DNA of 64,000 nucleotides from an uncultured Myxococcaceae bacterium (lineage in GTDB: Bacteria > Myxococcota_A > Polyangia > Polyangiales > Ga0077539). The stretch is taken from contig CAMFHP010000014.1 in assembly GCA_945952225.1 (NCBI GenBank), forward strand, positions 34,523-98,522, written 5' to 3'. The notes under the pieces were generated by a model. That model did no database searches. It saw nothing but the letters and a program-made list of their open reading frames with translations, and was not told the origin of the DNA. Positions 44,719 through 53,011 of the stretch are shown here, one piece after another (within the stretch, counting starts at the first letter, position 1; every line of letters begins with the position of its first letter). A program made the position numbers and the translations under genes.

Positions 44719-45411
44719 ATGAGCGACGCGCCCGACCCGCGCCCCACCGACTCCGCCCCCGACCTGCGACACCTCGAACTCCTCGACGCCGAGATCGCGC
44801 GGCATCGGCAGAACTGCTTCCGCACCCGTGTCGCGTCGCTCGCCCTCGTCGCGGGATTCATCGCCTGGCATGCGCAGCACACGCAGCCCCGGTACATGTT
44901 CCTCGCGCCCGTGCTCGCCCTCGGCGCATGGACCCTCGACGCCGCCGCGGGCTGGCACGAGCAGGGGCTCCGCCTCGCCGTCCTGTCGGTGCTCGGTGCG
45001 CCCGGTCCTCGCGCGCTCCCGCGGTCGGTCGACATCGCGCCCTTCACCGCGAAGATGTCCGTGCGTCGCGCGCTGCTCCAGCCGTCGCGTGCGCTGTGGT
45101 TTCTCCCGCTCGTCGCGTGCGCGGGCGCCGTCGCCGCCGATGCGCCGCTCTTCGATGCGCAGAGCGTCCCGAGTCAGCTCTTCTGGTACCTCGCGGTGGC
45201 CTTCCTCTCGTTCCTCGCGCTCGTCGCAGTGGCCGGATCGTGGTGGTACGACCAGTTCGCCGATCCCGCGGTGCGCGCGCCCTTCATCCCCACGAAGCCC
45301 GCCGCGCTTTCGCCCGCGCCCGAAGCCCTCGCGCGCAACGGCGAGGGACCCTTTCCCGTGACCGCGAAGCGCAACGACCCGACGCATCCCTTCGGCACCG
45401 CGGTCGGCTGA
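44719..45411 (+). CDS. Membrane protein of unknown function
   Basis: This 230-residue protein is predicted to have four membrane segments: residues about 39-57, 61-81, 125-145 and 155-178. It has a charged N-terminus with no signal peptide and a cytoplasmic Pro/Ala-rich tail. No family is recognised. A TAGGCT box lies 46 bases upstream, and GAGGCAGC gives a modest ribosome site. The stop is four bases from the convergent LysR gene. Confidence 0.65.
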   Translation: MSDAPDPRPTDSAPDLRHLELLDAEIARHRQNCFRTRVASLALVAGFIAWHAQHTQPRYMFLAPVLALGAWTLDAAAGWHEQGLRLAVLSVLGAPGPRALPRSVDIAPFTAKMSVRRALLQPSRALWFLPLVACAGAVAADAPLFDAQSVPSQLFWYLAVAFLSFLALVAVAGSWWYDQFADPAVRAPFIPTKPAALSPAPEALARNGEGPFPVTAKRNDPTHPFGTAVG

Positions 45412-45414
45412 CCG

Positions 45415-46314
45415 TCACCCGCCGCGCCATCGCGCACACCCGTCGAGCAGCATCTCGCGCAGCGCGCCGAGCGCGTGGATGCGCGGTCGATCGCGGCGTC
45501 GCACGAGGTGGTAGCTCTTCGCCGGAAGGTCGGTCACCGCGCGCGCCACCACGCCCGTCGGCATCGCGCAGAACCCGCTCACGATCGACACGCCGACGCC
45601 GAGCTCCACGAAGCGCAGCGCGAGGTCCCACCCGTTCGCTTCGATCGCCACGGAGTACGTCACACGCGCGGCGCGCAGCGCGGTCTCGACGGCCACACGA
45701 TGGGGACGTCCTTCCGTGGGAAGCACCAACGCCTCGCCCGCGAGGTCGCGCAGACGCACCGTACGCTTCGCCGCGAGGGCATGGGACGCAGGCATCGCGA
45801 GCACCAGCGGAACCACCGCGAGCGTGTCGGTCGCGAGCTCGGAGACGGGGCCGTCGAGCGGGGCCACGCCGAGGTGCGCCGCGCCGCCGAGCACGGCCTC
45901 GATGGTGCGTTCGCGGTCGTGCGTGAGGAGCCGCAGCGGGGCCGGGGGATTCGCGAGCCAGGCCTTCAGCGGCGCGCCGAGTAGATGCAGGTACGAGCCC
46001 GCGCCGGCGCACAGCACGAGGGGCTGACGGGGCGCGCGTCCGTGGAGCTCGTCGACGAAGCGCGCGGTGCGGTCGGTCACGTCGCGGGCGAAGCGGAGCA
46101 CGCGCTCGCCGTCGGCGGTGAGGCTGAGGGCGCGTCCGCGGCGGGTGTAGAGCGTCACGCCGAGCGACGAGGCGAGGCGCGCGAGCTGGCCGTGAAGCGC
46201 GGGCTGCGTGACGTTCAGCGCGCGGGCGGCGTGCGTGAGGTTGCCGTGCGCGGCGAAGACCGTGAAGGCGTGGAGGAGGGCGAGGTCGGGCGGTTCCACG
46301 GGGCGACGGTACAC
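45415..46314 (-). CDS. LysR-family transcriptional regulator
   Basis: This protein of about 299 residues has an N-terminal winged helix (FTVFAAHGNLTHAARALNVTQPALHGQLARL) and a substrate-binding domain with QPLVLCAGAGSYLHLLGAPL and LGVAPLDGPVSELATD. LysR regulators usually control a divergent gene, here the kptA-like gene 81 bases away. A GTG at 46299 would start directly before the domain and leave the inverted repeat at 46311-46361 outside the gene; the GTG at 46314 is the longer option. The co-inducer is unknown. Confidence 0.9.
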   Translation of the reverse strand: MYRRPVEPPDLALLHAFTVFAAHGNLTHAARALNVTQPALHGQLARLASSLGVTLYTRRGRALSLTADGERVLRFARDVTDRTARFVDELHGRAPRQPLVLCAGAGSYLHLLGAPLKAWLANPPAPLRLLTHDRERTIEAVLGGAAHLGVAPLDGPVSELATDTLAVVPLVLAMPASHALAAKRTVRLRDLAGEALVLPTEGRPHRVAVETALRAARVTYSVAIEANGWDLALRFVELGVGVSIVSGFCAMPTGVVARAVTDLPAKSYHLVRRRDRPRIHALGALREMLLDGCARWRGG

Positions 46315-46361
46315 TCACGATCGGTGATGATCGATCAGGAGAGATCAGTGTTCGTGAGTAT
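46311..46361. promoter_or_regulatory. Inverted repeat in the LysR/kptA divergent region
   Basis: ACACTCACGA (46311-46320) and TCGTGAGTAT (46352-46361) form ten-base arms with one mismatch. Between them lies a perfect palindrome, TGATCGATCA (46328-46337). The layout fits an operator for the adjacent LysR protein. The left arm touches the longer possible LysR start. Confidence 0.5.
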
Positions 46362-46395
46362 GGTGTGGGCGTAGCTTCGGGCCACGGAGAACACC

Positions 46396-47010
46396 ATGCG
46401 CACCGACGACAGCACCACCCGCCACAGCCGCGCGCTCTCGTGGCTCCTTCGCCACGGCGCCCACGAATCGAAGCTCGCGATGGACGCCGCGGGATGGGCC
46501 CGCATCGACGATGTGCGCCGCGCGCTCTCGCTCTCGTCGGAGGCGCTCGACGCAGCCGTGCGCGACAACCGCAAGTCACGCCTCGAAGTGCGCAACGGAC
46601 ACATCCGCGCGTGTCAGGGCCACTCGTTCGAGGGCACGCCCGTCACCCGCGAGGCGCTCGAAGCCTCGTGGACGCCGTGGACCGACGACGCCCCGATCTG
46701 GCACGGCACGCGGCTGCGCGCGCTGGCCTCCATCGCCCGTGAGGGGCTGCTCCCCGGCGAGCGCACGCACGTGCACCTTGCGTCGTCGGTCGACAGCCAC
46801 GTGGGCAAGCGCGACGGCGTCGATGTGATGCTCTCCGTCGACCCGCGACGGCTGCGCGAGAACGGCTGCGGAATCTGGGTGAGCGCGAACGGCGTGGTGC
46901 TCGTGCGAGAGGTTCCTCCGCGGTGCATCACGGGGCTGCGGGCCGAGACGCGGGCGGCGCGCGCGCAGGAGGCCGCGCTGCGGGCGTTGTTCGCGAGGTC
47001 GGAGCTTTGA
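46396..47010 (+). CDS. kptA: RNA 2'-phosphotransferase, Tpt1/KptA family
   Basis: This 204-residue protein matches Tpt1/KptA, which removes a 2'-phosphate from RNA using NAD+ and yields ADP-ribose cyclic phosphate. The Arg-His pair is in LSWLLRHGAHE. The conserved IRANQGHS reads IRACQGHS here (Asn to Cys). HVHLASS and the NAD-site segment GIWVSANGVVLVREVPP are present. Bacteria lack the tRNA splicing that makes the known substrate, so the target is unknown. GGAG precedes the ATG, and the divergent LysR gene is the likely regulator. Confidence 0.9.
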   Translation: MRTDDSTTRHSRALSWLLRHGAHESKLAMDAAGWARIDDVRRALSLSSEALDAAVRDNRKSRLEVRNGHIRACQGHSFEGTPVTREALEASWTPWTDDAPIWHGTRLRALASIAREGLLPGERTHVHLASSVDSHVGKRDGVDVMLSVDPRRLRENGCGIWVSANGVVLVREVPPRCITGLRAETRAARAQEAALRALFARSEL

Positions 47011-47026
47011 TAGAGCAGGCGCCGCG

Positions 47027-47614
47027 ATGCTCGACCTGCGCGGCTACGACTTTCACCCGGTGATCGCCCTGCCCGAGGGCTACGAGGTCTGGGACTTCAC
47101 GCAGGGCTACGACCCGAAGCGCGCGATGCGCACGGGCTACGGCGTCGGGCGCTACGACGAGAAGCGACGCGGGATGTACACCACCGCCCTCTTCGGCGGC
47201 GTGCGCGACATCCACATGGGCATCGACCTCGGCGCGCCGGTGGGCGAGGCCGTGCACGCGTTCTGGGAGGGCGAGGTGCACCGCTTCGCCTACAACGGCG
47301 CGGCGGGCGACTACGGCTACACGCTCGTCACGCGGCACATGCTCGGCGACACGACGCTCTACGCGCTGCACGGGCACCTCGCGGCGCGATCGGTCGAAGG
47401 GCGCTTCGAGGGGCAACGCATCGCGCGCGGCGAGGTGATCGCGTGGGTCGGCGACCGCCACGAGAACGGCGGATGGAACCCGCACCTGCACTTTCAGTTG
47501 TCGCTCGTGCGTCCCGAGGTGGCGGACCTTCCCGGCGCGGTGAGCGACGACGATCGCGAGGAGGCGTTGCGGCGCTACCCCGATCCGCGGCTGGTGCTGG
47601 GCGCGTTGTATTGA
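47027..47614 (+). CDS. M23-family metallopeptidase without signal peptide
   Basis: This 195-residue protein has the LytM/M23 zinc site: HMGIDLGAP (His and Asp), YALHGHLA and HLHFQL. The metal ligands therefore appear complete. M23 enzymes cleave cell-wall peptides, yet no export signal is seen here, which is odd unless it leaves by another route or works inside. It follows kptA by 16 bases; TAGAGC overlaps that gap and may start a separate transcript. Confidence 0.85.
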   Translation: MLDLRGYDFHPVIALPEGYEVWDFTQGYDPKRAMRTGYGVGRYDEKRRGMYTTALFGGVRDIHMGIDLGAPVGEAVHAFWEGEVHRFAYNGAAGDYGYTLVTRHMLGDTTLYALHGHLAARSVEGRFEGQRIARGEVIAWVGDRHENGGWNPHLHFQLSLVRPEVADLPGAVSDDDREEALRRYPDPRLVLGALY

Positions 47615-47634
47615 AGTGCGCGCGCGCGGAGGTT

Positions 47635-47991
47635 ATGAGCGGCGACACGTTCATGCGGAACATCATGCTCCACGCCGTGGTGATGGGTGAGCTCGACGCG
47701 TCGCGCGCGCTGGAGCGGGTGATCGTCGCGGGCCACGCGTTCGGGCTCCACGCCCTGCGCGTGCGGCTCGAAGGGCCCCGGGGCGCGCTCACCGAAGACA
47801 CGGGCGTGCATCCCCGCACGCACCAGTGGGTGGTGTCGTTCACCGACCGCGAGGCGCTGCGCGAGGCGGGCATCGAGCCCGGCGTGCGTGTGCGCGCCGT
47901 GGCCGCGGATCTCACCGACCTCGAAGGCTGCTACTCGTCGGCGCAGGCCCGCGTCGAGGTCGATGCGAGCGCGTCGGCTCCGAGGTCGTAG
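47635..47991 (+). CDS. Hypothetical protein
   Basis: This 118-residue soluble protein (RNIMLHAVVMGELDASRALE, HQWVVSFTDREALREAGI) has no recognised domain. GGAGG at 47628-47632 lies only two bases before ATG 47635, so the ATG at 47653 may be the true start. The last 61 bases overlap the convergent SIS gene, which is unusually long and may mean one of the two ends is wrong. Confidence 0.5.
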   Translation: MSGDTFMRNIMLHAVVMGELDASRALERVIVAGHAFGLHALRVRLEGPRGALTEDTGVHPRTHQWVVSFTDREALREAGIEPGVRVRAVAADLTDLEGCYSSAQARVEVDASASAPRS

Positions 47992-48962
47992 AGGGCGCCG
48001 TCACGGCCGCGTCCCGGCCAGTCCATGAGGTCGCGCGCGGCGAGCCGTGCGGCCTGGCGTACGACTGCGCCGAGCATCGCAGCGTGTTCGAAGTACGCGA
48101 GCGGTCCCGGCAGCGTGGCGACCAGGCGCACGAGCGTGTGGCGCGCGGGGTCGAGCATCGAGGCGAGGCGGTCGAAGAGCGCGCGCGATGCGCCATTCGC
48201 GCGTTCGAAGGTCACCAGCGTGGTCGCGCGGTCGACGACGTGCTGGTAGGGGCCGTGCGCGAACTGGAGCACATCCCACGTGCCGGGGTCGCAGGTGCCG
48301 ACGCCTTCGAGCCACACGCTGCGGTGCGCGTGGCCGAAGTCTCCGTCGTCGGGGCCCGTGACGAGCGCGCACGTGAGCGGACCGTCGAAGGTCGGGGTCG
48401 CGCATCGACGGAGCGCCCTCGCGAGCGCGTCGCGCGTGTCGTCGCGAAACCATCGCGTCTCGACGGCGAGCGCGTCGACGAGACGGAGCGCGGTGAGCAT
48501 GGCCGCGGCCGGTCCCTGCACGCGGAGGAGCAGGCGCGGCTCGTCGTCGGGGCCGTGCGAGAGCACCAGCACACCGTCGCGGGAGAGGGACTCGACCTCG
48601 GGTCCGCGGCTCGCGGTGATGAGCACGCAGCGCGCGTAGCGGTCTCGTGCGGCGAGGGCGAGGCGCGCGTTGGGCGAGAGGCCCTGCGACACCACCACGA
48701 GCACCTCGGACGACGGGGGCGCATCGACGGCGAAGCACGAGAGCGGCGCGAAGACGGCGCGGTGTGCCGTGTGGCGCGTGAGCAGCGCGGCGAGGGCGCG
48801 CGCGGGGCCCTCGGAGGCGCCGGTGGCGGTGACCGTCCAGAGGGCGGCGCGACGGAGCGCGTCGGGCAGCGGGGCGAGGGGATGCGCGAGCGTGGCGTCG
48901 AGCACCGCGGGGAGCGCGTCGAGGCGTTCGGCGAGGAGCCCGTGCCCGCGCGCGTCGATCAC
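47931..48962 (-). CDS. SIS-domain (sugar isomerase-like) protein
   Basis: This 343-residue protein carries an SIS-type phosphosugar-binding segment VLVVVSQGLSPNARLALAA with ARCVLITASRG after it. A second, weaker SIS-like half follows (around VWLEGVGTCDPGTWDVLQFAHGPYQ). SIS domains bind phosphorylated sugars as isomerases or regulators; no catalytic assignment is possible. The GTG overlaps the upstream cytochrome gene's stop by four bases. It is the last of four coupled genes. Confidence 0.68.
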   Translation of the reverse strand: MIDARGHGLLAERLDALPAVLDATLAHPLAPLPDALRRAALWTVTATGASEGPARALAALLTRHTAHRAVFAPLSCFAVDAPPSSEVLVVVSQGLSPNARLALAARDRYARCVLITASRGPEVESLSRDGVLVLSHGPDDEPRLLLRVQGPAAAMLTALRLVDALAVETRWFRDDTRDALARALRRCATPTFDGPLTCALVTGPDDGDFGHAHRSVWLEGVGTCDPGTWDVLQFAHGPYQHVVDRATTLVTFERANGASRALFDRLASMLDPARHTLVRLVATLPGPLAYFEHAAMLGAVVRQAARLAARDLMDWPGRGRDGALYDLGADALASTSTRACADE

Positions 48963-49834
48963 GGAGCGCCTCCGTCGCGGGGCGCATCGGGGTCGTGTTT
49001 GCGCAGCGACATCGCGCGGAGGTAGGCGACGAGCCCGTCGAGGTCGCCGTCGGTGAGGTGCGGGTGCGCGGGCATGTTGCCGTAGCGAAAGGTCAGCGGG
49101 TTGCGGATGTACGCGCGGATCTGCGCCTCGGGGCGGTACTCCACGATGCTCTGGGGCACGTTGAGCTCGGGGCCCACGTGGCCGCCCTCGCGGTTCACGG
49201 CGTGGCAGCGCACGCACTCGCGCGCGAAGATCGCGAAGCCGCGCATCGCCGCGCTGTCGGCCGCTTCACCCGCGGGGACCGTGTGCGGAAAGGCCAGGTC
49301 GAAGCGCGTGATCTCGATGACCGCGAGCTGCCACGGGCGCGGGTGCGATTCGAGGTCGGTCTGCGTCGCGCCGCGCCACACGAGGTAGGCGGGGCCGGGG
49401 TTCGCGTGCTGCGGTCCAATGGGCTCCCACGAGGGGTTCTCGACGTCGCGCACGGCGAGAAAGGCGCCGCCTTCGAGGAGCCGCTCGCCCGCGAGGGGCA
49501 CGGTGTATCCGTCGCGCGCGCGGATCACGAACTGCTTCGCGCGGAGGCCGTCGAGGGAGCCGAATCCCTCCGTGAGCACGCGGTCGAGGGGCAGCGCGCG
49601 AAAGCGCTTCTCACGGCGGTAGTACGCGTCGAAGTTGGTGACCGTCTCGACGCCCGCGGCGCGTTCGAGGGCGGCGAGCGTGAGCCTCCGCACGGTGCGT
49701 CCCTCGATGCGAAACTCGATGGAGGCCGTCGGGTCGACGCTCTGCGTGCCCTCGTCGGGTCGGCGGCACGCGGCGAGGGCGACGACGAGCGCGAGCTCAG
49801 GGGCGAATCGCGGCGGGCGCACGGCGGAACACAT
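48959..49834 (-). CDS. Lipoprotein cytochrome c with sulfite-oxidase-like N-domain
   Basis: This 291-residue protein has a lipobox (VVALAAC) and an N-terminal domain (residues about 38-165) that resembles the molybdopterin-binding fold of sulfite-oxidase-like proteins: NFDAYYRREKRFRALPLDRV, IRARDGYTVPLAGERLLE, AYLVWRG. That domain has no cysteine, so the usual Mo ligand is missing. A C-terminal cytochrome c domain has the heme site CVRCH and a likely axial Met in NMPAHPHL. A periplasmic electron-transfer role is likely. It overlaps the upstream membrane gene by 38 bases. Confidence 0.78.
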   Translation of the reverse strand: MCSAVRPPRFAPELALVVALAACRRPDEGTQSVDPTASIEFRIEGRTVRRLTLAALERAAGVETVTNFDAYYRREKRFRALPLDRVLTEGFGSLDGLRAKQFVIRARDGYTVPLAGERLLEGGAFLAVRDVENPSWEPIGPQHANPGPAYLVWRGATQTDLESHPRPWQLAVIEITRFDLAFPHTVPAGEAADSAAMRGFAIFARECVRCHAVNREGGHVGPELNVPQSIVEYRPEAQIRAYIRNPLTFRYGNMPAHPHLTDGDLDGLVAYLRAMSLRKHDPDAPRDGGAP

Positions 49835-50492
49835 ACCCCACGAACACCCCGTAGTAGAGGACGTTCGGCACGAGGCGGAGGAGATATCCCGCGGGGTGCA
49901 CCCAGAGGATCAGCACGTCGGCGAGGGCCCACAGCGCGTACTGCACCACCACGAAGCCCGCGACCGCGCGGAGCCACGCGAGGGTCTCCGGCGGCGTGTG
50001 CGAGGCGCGCTTCGGGAGCACCACCGCGCGCCACACGATCGCCTGCGTGAGCGCGAGGAGCTCGTAGGTGAGAAACAGCGTGCGGAGGTTGTGCTGAAAC
50101 GCGGACACCGTGCGCGCGAGCGGCGCCATGAGCACGGAGACCAGCGAGCCCCACGCGAGGCCGCGCAAGAGTCCGTGGCGCGAGGAGGGCGCGCGGGAGA
50201 AGTGCTCGGTGAGGAGGTACACGCGCGCGTCGCCGAGGAGCACGAAGGCGATGGCGAGGTTGCCGAGCAGCGCGCCGTGCGCGGGGAGCAGCGGCGAGTC
50301 GCTGGCGGTGAGCACCGCGTCGACGAGGATCTGCGCGCCGAACACTCCGAGCCACGCGCGGAACACCCGATCGCCCTTCGCGGGGGTGCGACGCATCGCG
50401 AGGAGCGCGCTGATCCACGCGACGGCGCCGAGCGTGACGACGAGGCGCGGCTGATGCCACGGGCTGTCGTAGATCGACTGCCAGACGGTCAT
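49797..50492 (-). CDS. Polytopic membrane protein of unknown function
   Basis: This 231-residue protein has about seven predicted membrane helices and no signal peptide. Examples are RLVVTLGAVAWISALLAM, AQILVDAVLTAS, GNLAIAFVLLGDARVYLL and VLYYGVFVGYVF. No family is recognised. Its ATG overlaps the stop of the upstream secreted-protein gene by four bases, and its 3' end overlaps the cytochrome gene, so the four genes are probably one translational unit. Confidence 0.68.
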   Translation of the reverse strand: MTVWQSIYDSPWHQPRLVVTLGAVAWISALLAMRRTPAKGDRVFRAWLGVFGAQILVDAVLTASDSPLLPAHGALLGNLAIAFVLLGDARVYLLTEHFSRAPSSRHGLLRGLAWGSLVSVLMAPLARTVSAFQHNLRTLFLTYELLALTQAIVWRAVVLPKRASHTPPETLAWLRAVAGFVVVQYALWALADVLILWVHPAGYLLRLVPNVLYYGVFVGYVFRRAPAAIRP

Positions 50493-51499
50493 GGGTGCCT
50501 CTGGAGCTCGCCCGTCGAGACCACTTCGAAGGCATCGCCAGACACGCGCGAGAGCTGGTCGAGGTCGTCGTCGTCCCACGCGGGATCGGGCGCGCCGGTG
50601 ATGTACCAGTTGGTGCCGGTGTCGGCGACGAAGAGGCCGTAGCGTTGGAGCGCTTCGAGGATCACGCGCGTCTGGCCCGTGTACGGCGCGAGGTCGAAGG
50701 AGGCCTTGAGGCGCAGTCGCAATCCCATGGGCGGCGCGTCGCGGTCGTCGGTGCCGCCGGGGTGGTTGGCGGGCGCGATCCACGCGGCCTGCGTGTGGTC
50801 GAAGGTGACGCGCAGCGCGTGACGGATCGCGCCCGCGGCGACCTCACGATGGCGCGCGAGGCCTGGAAAAATAGGCAATCCAGCCTGGTCGCAGGAGGTC
50901 CATCCGCGGGGGCGCGTGGTGCCGTGACGGAGGTCGAAGACGGCGCCGGAGCCCGCGAGCCAGCCGCTGCGTGATCGACGCGCGTGGTAGAGCTCGAAGA
51001 GACGGCAGGTCTCCTGTTGGATCACCAACACGTGACGGTCGCGGCCTGCTTCGATGCGCGCGTCCATGGGAATGGGGTAGGGCCCGGGGTCGCTCTCGTC
51101 GCCATACTCGTCGAAGCGCACCTCGGTCATGGGCGTCGACGCAGGTACGATCGTGTACGGCAGCCCGTAGCGCGCCCGCGAGCCGAAGTCCGCGTGGAGC
51201 ACGTTGGGCCCATGCGCGGCGATGTTCGCGAGGTAGGCCGCGGAGTGCGGGTCGACGGGATCACGCGACACATCGCGGTTCCACGGGCTGTCAGGCGGAA
51301 ACACCGTGCAGCCGCCCACGGTGGGCCCGTCGGTGTGCTGCGCGGGAGGTTCCACGGGTGACGCCGCCGCGATGGGGTCGTTGCTCACGGCGTTGCGCAC
51401 CTGACGGGCCACGCTGCGCGGAGTGCACCGGCAGGAGAGTCCGAGCACGAGGGGGAGGAACACCACGGCCCGGAGGCTTCCAGATGCGAGACGACGCAC
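50489..51499 (-). CDS. Conserved secreted lipoprotein of unknown function
   Basis: This 336-residue protein has a lipobox (LVLGLSC) and then a large domain with conserved-looking blocks FPPDSPWNRDVS, DESDPGPYPIPMDARIE, GWTSCDQAGLPIFPGL and PPMGLRLRLKASFDL. I recall similar uncharacterised secreted proteins in Actinobacteria and other bacteria, which suggests a real family, perhaps an enzyme, without an assigned activity. It heads the four-gene run. TAGCGT ends seven bases before the GTG and no ribosome site is seen. Confidence 0.72.
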   Translation of the reverse strand: MRRLASGSLRAVVFLPLVLGLSCRCTPRSVARQVRNAVSNDPIAAASPVEPPAQHTDGPTVGGCTVFPPDSPWNRDVSRDPVDPHSAAYLANIAAHGPNVLHADFGSRARYGLPYTIVPASTPMTEVRFDEYGDESDPGPYPIPMDARIEAGRDRHVLVIQQETCRLFELYHARRSRSGWLAGSGAVFDLRHGTTRPRGWTSCDQAGLPIFPGLARHREVAAGAIRHALRVTFDHTQAAWIAPANHPGGTDDRDAPPMGLRLRLKASFDLAPYTGQTRVILEALQRYGLFVADTGTNWYITGAPDPAWDDDDLDQLSRVSGDAFEVVSTGELQRHP

Positions 51500-51506
51500 G
51501 GCCGCG

Positions 51507-51512
51507 ACGCTA
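51507..51512 (-). promoter_or_regulatory. TAGCGT -10-like box before the four-gene run
   Basis: On the minus strand TAGCGT ends seven bases before the GTG at 51499. No ribosome site or clear -35 accompanies it. The box sits just beyond the stop of the flippase-like gene at 51510. Confidence 0.4.
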
Positions 51513-53006
51513 CCGCACGGTGCGCTCGCTGCGCAGCCCGATCATGCGCGCGACCTCGCGCAGCCACGCTCGCTCGTCGTCGCGGTCGAGCACCCACACC
51601 ATGACCGCGATGGGATACAGCGCCACGAGCGCCGCACGCACCGCGAGGTCGAGCGCGCGCGACGGGAGGTGCATCGTCTGCCCGATCGCGGCGAGCGCCA
51701 CGGCGAGAACCCCACAGGCCCCGATGCGCGCGTACTCGTATCGCACGGGCAGTACCGTGCGCACGGCGTGATGGAGGGCGAGGGCGTAGAAGGCGAACAC
51801 CAGGGGCGAGGCCACGAGCGCGCCGGGGAGTCCGAAGCGCGCGATGAGCGCCATCGAGAGCGCGAGGTCGACCACGGCGAGCGCGGGCTCGATGCGGGCG
51901 ATGGCGCGCGCGTCGCGGGCGACGAGGAGCCCGTTGCGAAAGTACGCGGCCATCTCTCGGAGCGCGTACGAGAAGGCCACCGCGGCCACGACGGGAACGG
52001 CGCGGGCGAACGTTCGTGGGGCGAGCGCATCGACGAGGGGCGGCGCTGCGAGGGAGAGCGTTGCGGCGGCCCACGCATAGAGCGCCGCGAGCCAGGTGCC
52101 CGCGCGGCGGTAGCGATCGGGGCCGTCGGTGTGCTCCCAGAGCGCGTACATGCGGGCCGTCCACGCGGCGCGGAGCGGCTGGCCGAGGGCCTGCGTGACG
52201 AGCGCGCCGAAGCGGTACCCGAAGGCCCACACGCCCACCTCGGCGAGGGTGCAGTAGCGGTTGAGCACGTAGGAGCGCGAGTGTCCGAGCGCGATCATCG
52301 CGAGGGCGCCGGGCACGAGGGGCCACCCGAAGGAGAGCATGCGGGTCAGCACGCGTGGGTCGAAGCGAAGCCCCGTGCGACGGAGCGTGAGCCCCACCAT
52401 CAGCGCGGCCTGCACCGTGGCCGACGCGAAGTTCGAGAGCACCGCACCGCGCGGCCCGAGGCGCAGGCCCACGATGAGCGCGATGTTCAGCGCAAGCCCG
52501 AGCACCGCACGCGCGAACGATGCAGCGATCACCGCGCGCGTTCTGCCTTCGGCACGGAGCGATGCGAAGGGCACCTCGACGGCGGCCTGCGACGTGATGC
52601 TGAGAAAGGTCCACGTGACGAGGTCGGCGTGCGACGGGCCGTGAAAGATCCGCTGCGAGAGCCATGGAGAGACCGCCACGCCGACCGTCGCGAGGAGCGC
52701 GCCCGCGCCGAGGATCGCGAGCAGCGCGGTGGACCGTACGACGTCACGCGCGCGCTCGTCGGGGGCGTCGTGGAGGTGCCGGATGAGCGGGTCGGTGAGC
52801 GCCGTGGAGAAGGCCGCGATCACCACGAGGTCGAGCGTGTCGATGAGTTCGAGGACGCCGAGATCCGAGGGACCGAGCAGGTGCGCGTAGACGGGCACCA
52901 TCACGAGCGAGAGGGCGCGCGTGGCGAGCGCCGCGGCGGTGTACGCGAGGCCCTGCGTGGCGAGCGCGCGCAGGGGCGAGGCGTCGTCGCGCGCCGCGGG
53001 AGGCAT
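51510..53006 (-). CDS. Polysaccharide biosynthesis flippase-like protein (Wzx/MOP)
   Basis: This 498-residue protein has about 12-14 membrane segments and the MOP-superfamily N-terminus ALATQGLAYTAAALATRALSLVMVPVYAHLLGPSDLGVLELI. Wzx proteins flip lipid-linked oligosaccharides across the inner membrane. No glycosyltransferase or polymerase gene is nearby, so the glycan pathway is not visible. The ATG at 53006 is chosen at the family's start; the much longer open frame is shadow. It is followed by the coupled run at 51499. Confidence 0.85.
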   Translation of the reverse strand: MPPAARDDASPLRALATQGLAYTAAALATRALSLVMVPVYAHLLGPSDLGVLELIDTLDLVVIAAFSTALTDPLIRHLHDAPDERARDVVRSTALLAILGAGALLATVGVAVSPWLSQRIFHGPSHADLVTWTFLSITSQAAVEVPFASLRAEGRTRAVIAASFARAVLGLALNIALIVGLRLGPRGAVLSNFASATVQAALMVGLTLRRTGLRFDPRVLTRMLSFGWPLVPGALAMIALGHSRSYVLNRYCTLAEVGVWAFGYRFGALVTQALGQPLRAAWTARMYALWEHTDGPDRYRRAGTWLAALYAWAAATLSLAAPPLVDALAPRTFARAVPVVAAVAFSYALREMAAYFRNGLLVARDARAIARIEPALAVVDLALSMALIARFGLPGALVASPLVFAFYALALHHAVRTVLPVRYEYARIGACGVLAVALAAIGQTMHLPSRALDLAVRAALVALYPIAVMVWVLDRDDERAWLREVARMIGLRSERTVR

Positions 53007-53011
53007 GGCGG

